This document shows, one piece after another, positions 63,999 through 64,000 of a stretch of DNA of 64,000 nucleotides; position 1 is the stretch's first letter; every line of letters starts with the position of its first letter. Made by a program: the position numbers and the translations under genes. The notes under the pieces are model-generated. The model saw only the letters and a program-made list of their open reading frames with translations, was not told the origin of the DNA and did not search any database. This DNA comes from Euonymus europaeus (Eukaryota > Streptophyta > Magnoliopsida > Celastrales > Celastraceae), in assembly GCA_963580455.1 (NCBI GenBank), contig OY756968.1, forward strand, positions 8,283,544 to 8,347,543. Direction: 5' to 3'.

Positions 63999-64000
63999 GA

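Larger units (their letters stand above)
59314..64000 (-). mobile_element. Helitron, 3' end and RepHel gene; 5' end beyond window
   Basis: On the minus strand the element ends with a GC-rich hairpin and CTAG at 59314, followed by host T at 59313, as expected for insertion between A and T. Upstream lie 1.6 kb of non-coding DNA with a direct duplication, then a Rep-helicase gene that runs off the right edge. The 5' TC end is not in the window. Confidence 0.9.

Overview
This is a nuclear segment of a flowering-plant genome, almost certainly a eudicot. The protein-coding genes are split by many GT-AG introns, the intergenic DNA is very AT-rich, and most of the window is made of plant transposable elements: copia, Ty3/gypsy, LINE, hAT, MULE, Helitron, MITEs and a SINE. 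There are no operons, phage genes or CRISPR arrays.

Four intact-looking host genes are present, reconstructed exon by exon with reading frames that join exactly. They are ECHIDNA (TVP23-family trans-Golgi membrane protein, 183 aa, minus, 3513-6029), a subgroup-I GSK3/SHAGGY-like kinase (406 aa, plus, 14179-17961), a pyroglutamyl-peptidase I (218 aa, minus, 28528-30699) and a GDSL esterase/lipase (369 aa, minus, 53321-55783). A 5'-truncated, frameshifted ATP-citrate lyase subunit A pseudogene (7116-8940) and one nuclear tRNA gene (59083-59156, anticodon UAU) complete the host content. From memory, Arabidopsis homologues of ECH, the GDSL gene and ACLA lie together near At1g09330-At1g09430, and a GDSL gene and a pyroglutamyl peptidase lie together near At1g56670-At1g56700. 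The window may therefore be an ancestral gene block stretched by transposons.

Layout: 1-2672 MULE lacking its DDE core; 3513-6029 ECH; 7116-8940 ACLA pseudogene; 10025-12610 gypsy and copia debris; 13080-18240 GSK3 gene, with a SINE and a mini-MITE in its introns; 19200-24490 decayed copia element hit by two MITEs; 25430-26640 unclassified repeat-like DNA; 28528-31610 pyroglutamyl peptidase; 31841-33312 two more MITEs; 34000-37060 gypsy LTR split by a Del/Tekay-type solo LTR; 37635-38867 LINE remnant; 39061-47033 nearly complete copia element (both LTRs, PBS, PPT, 5-bp target duplication) split by an Ogre-type solo LTR; 47295-48790 TIR element; 49344-52641 hAT nested in hAT, both with 8-bp target duplications; 53321-55783 GDSL gene; 56448-56639 long foldback hairpin; 59083-59156 tRNA; 59314-64000 3' part of an autonomous-type Helitron running off the window.

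The host genes do not form a pathway. The main story is the transposon stratigraphy: at least four insertions have base-exact boundaries and target duplications, so their order can be read directly. I see no convincing novel biological system. The most interesting unexplained structures are a run of three stem-loops at 36620-36746 and the 70-bp-arm foldback at 56448-56639.
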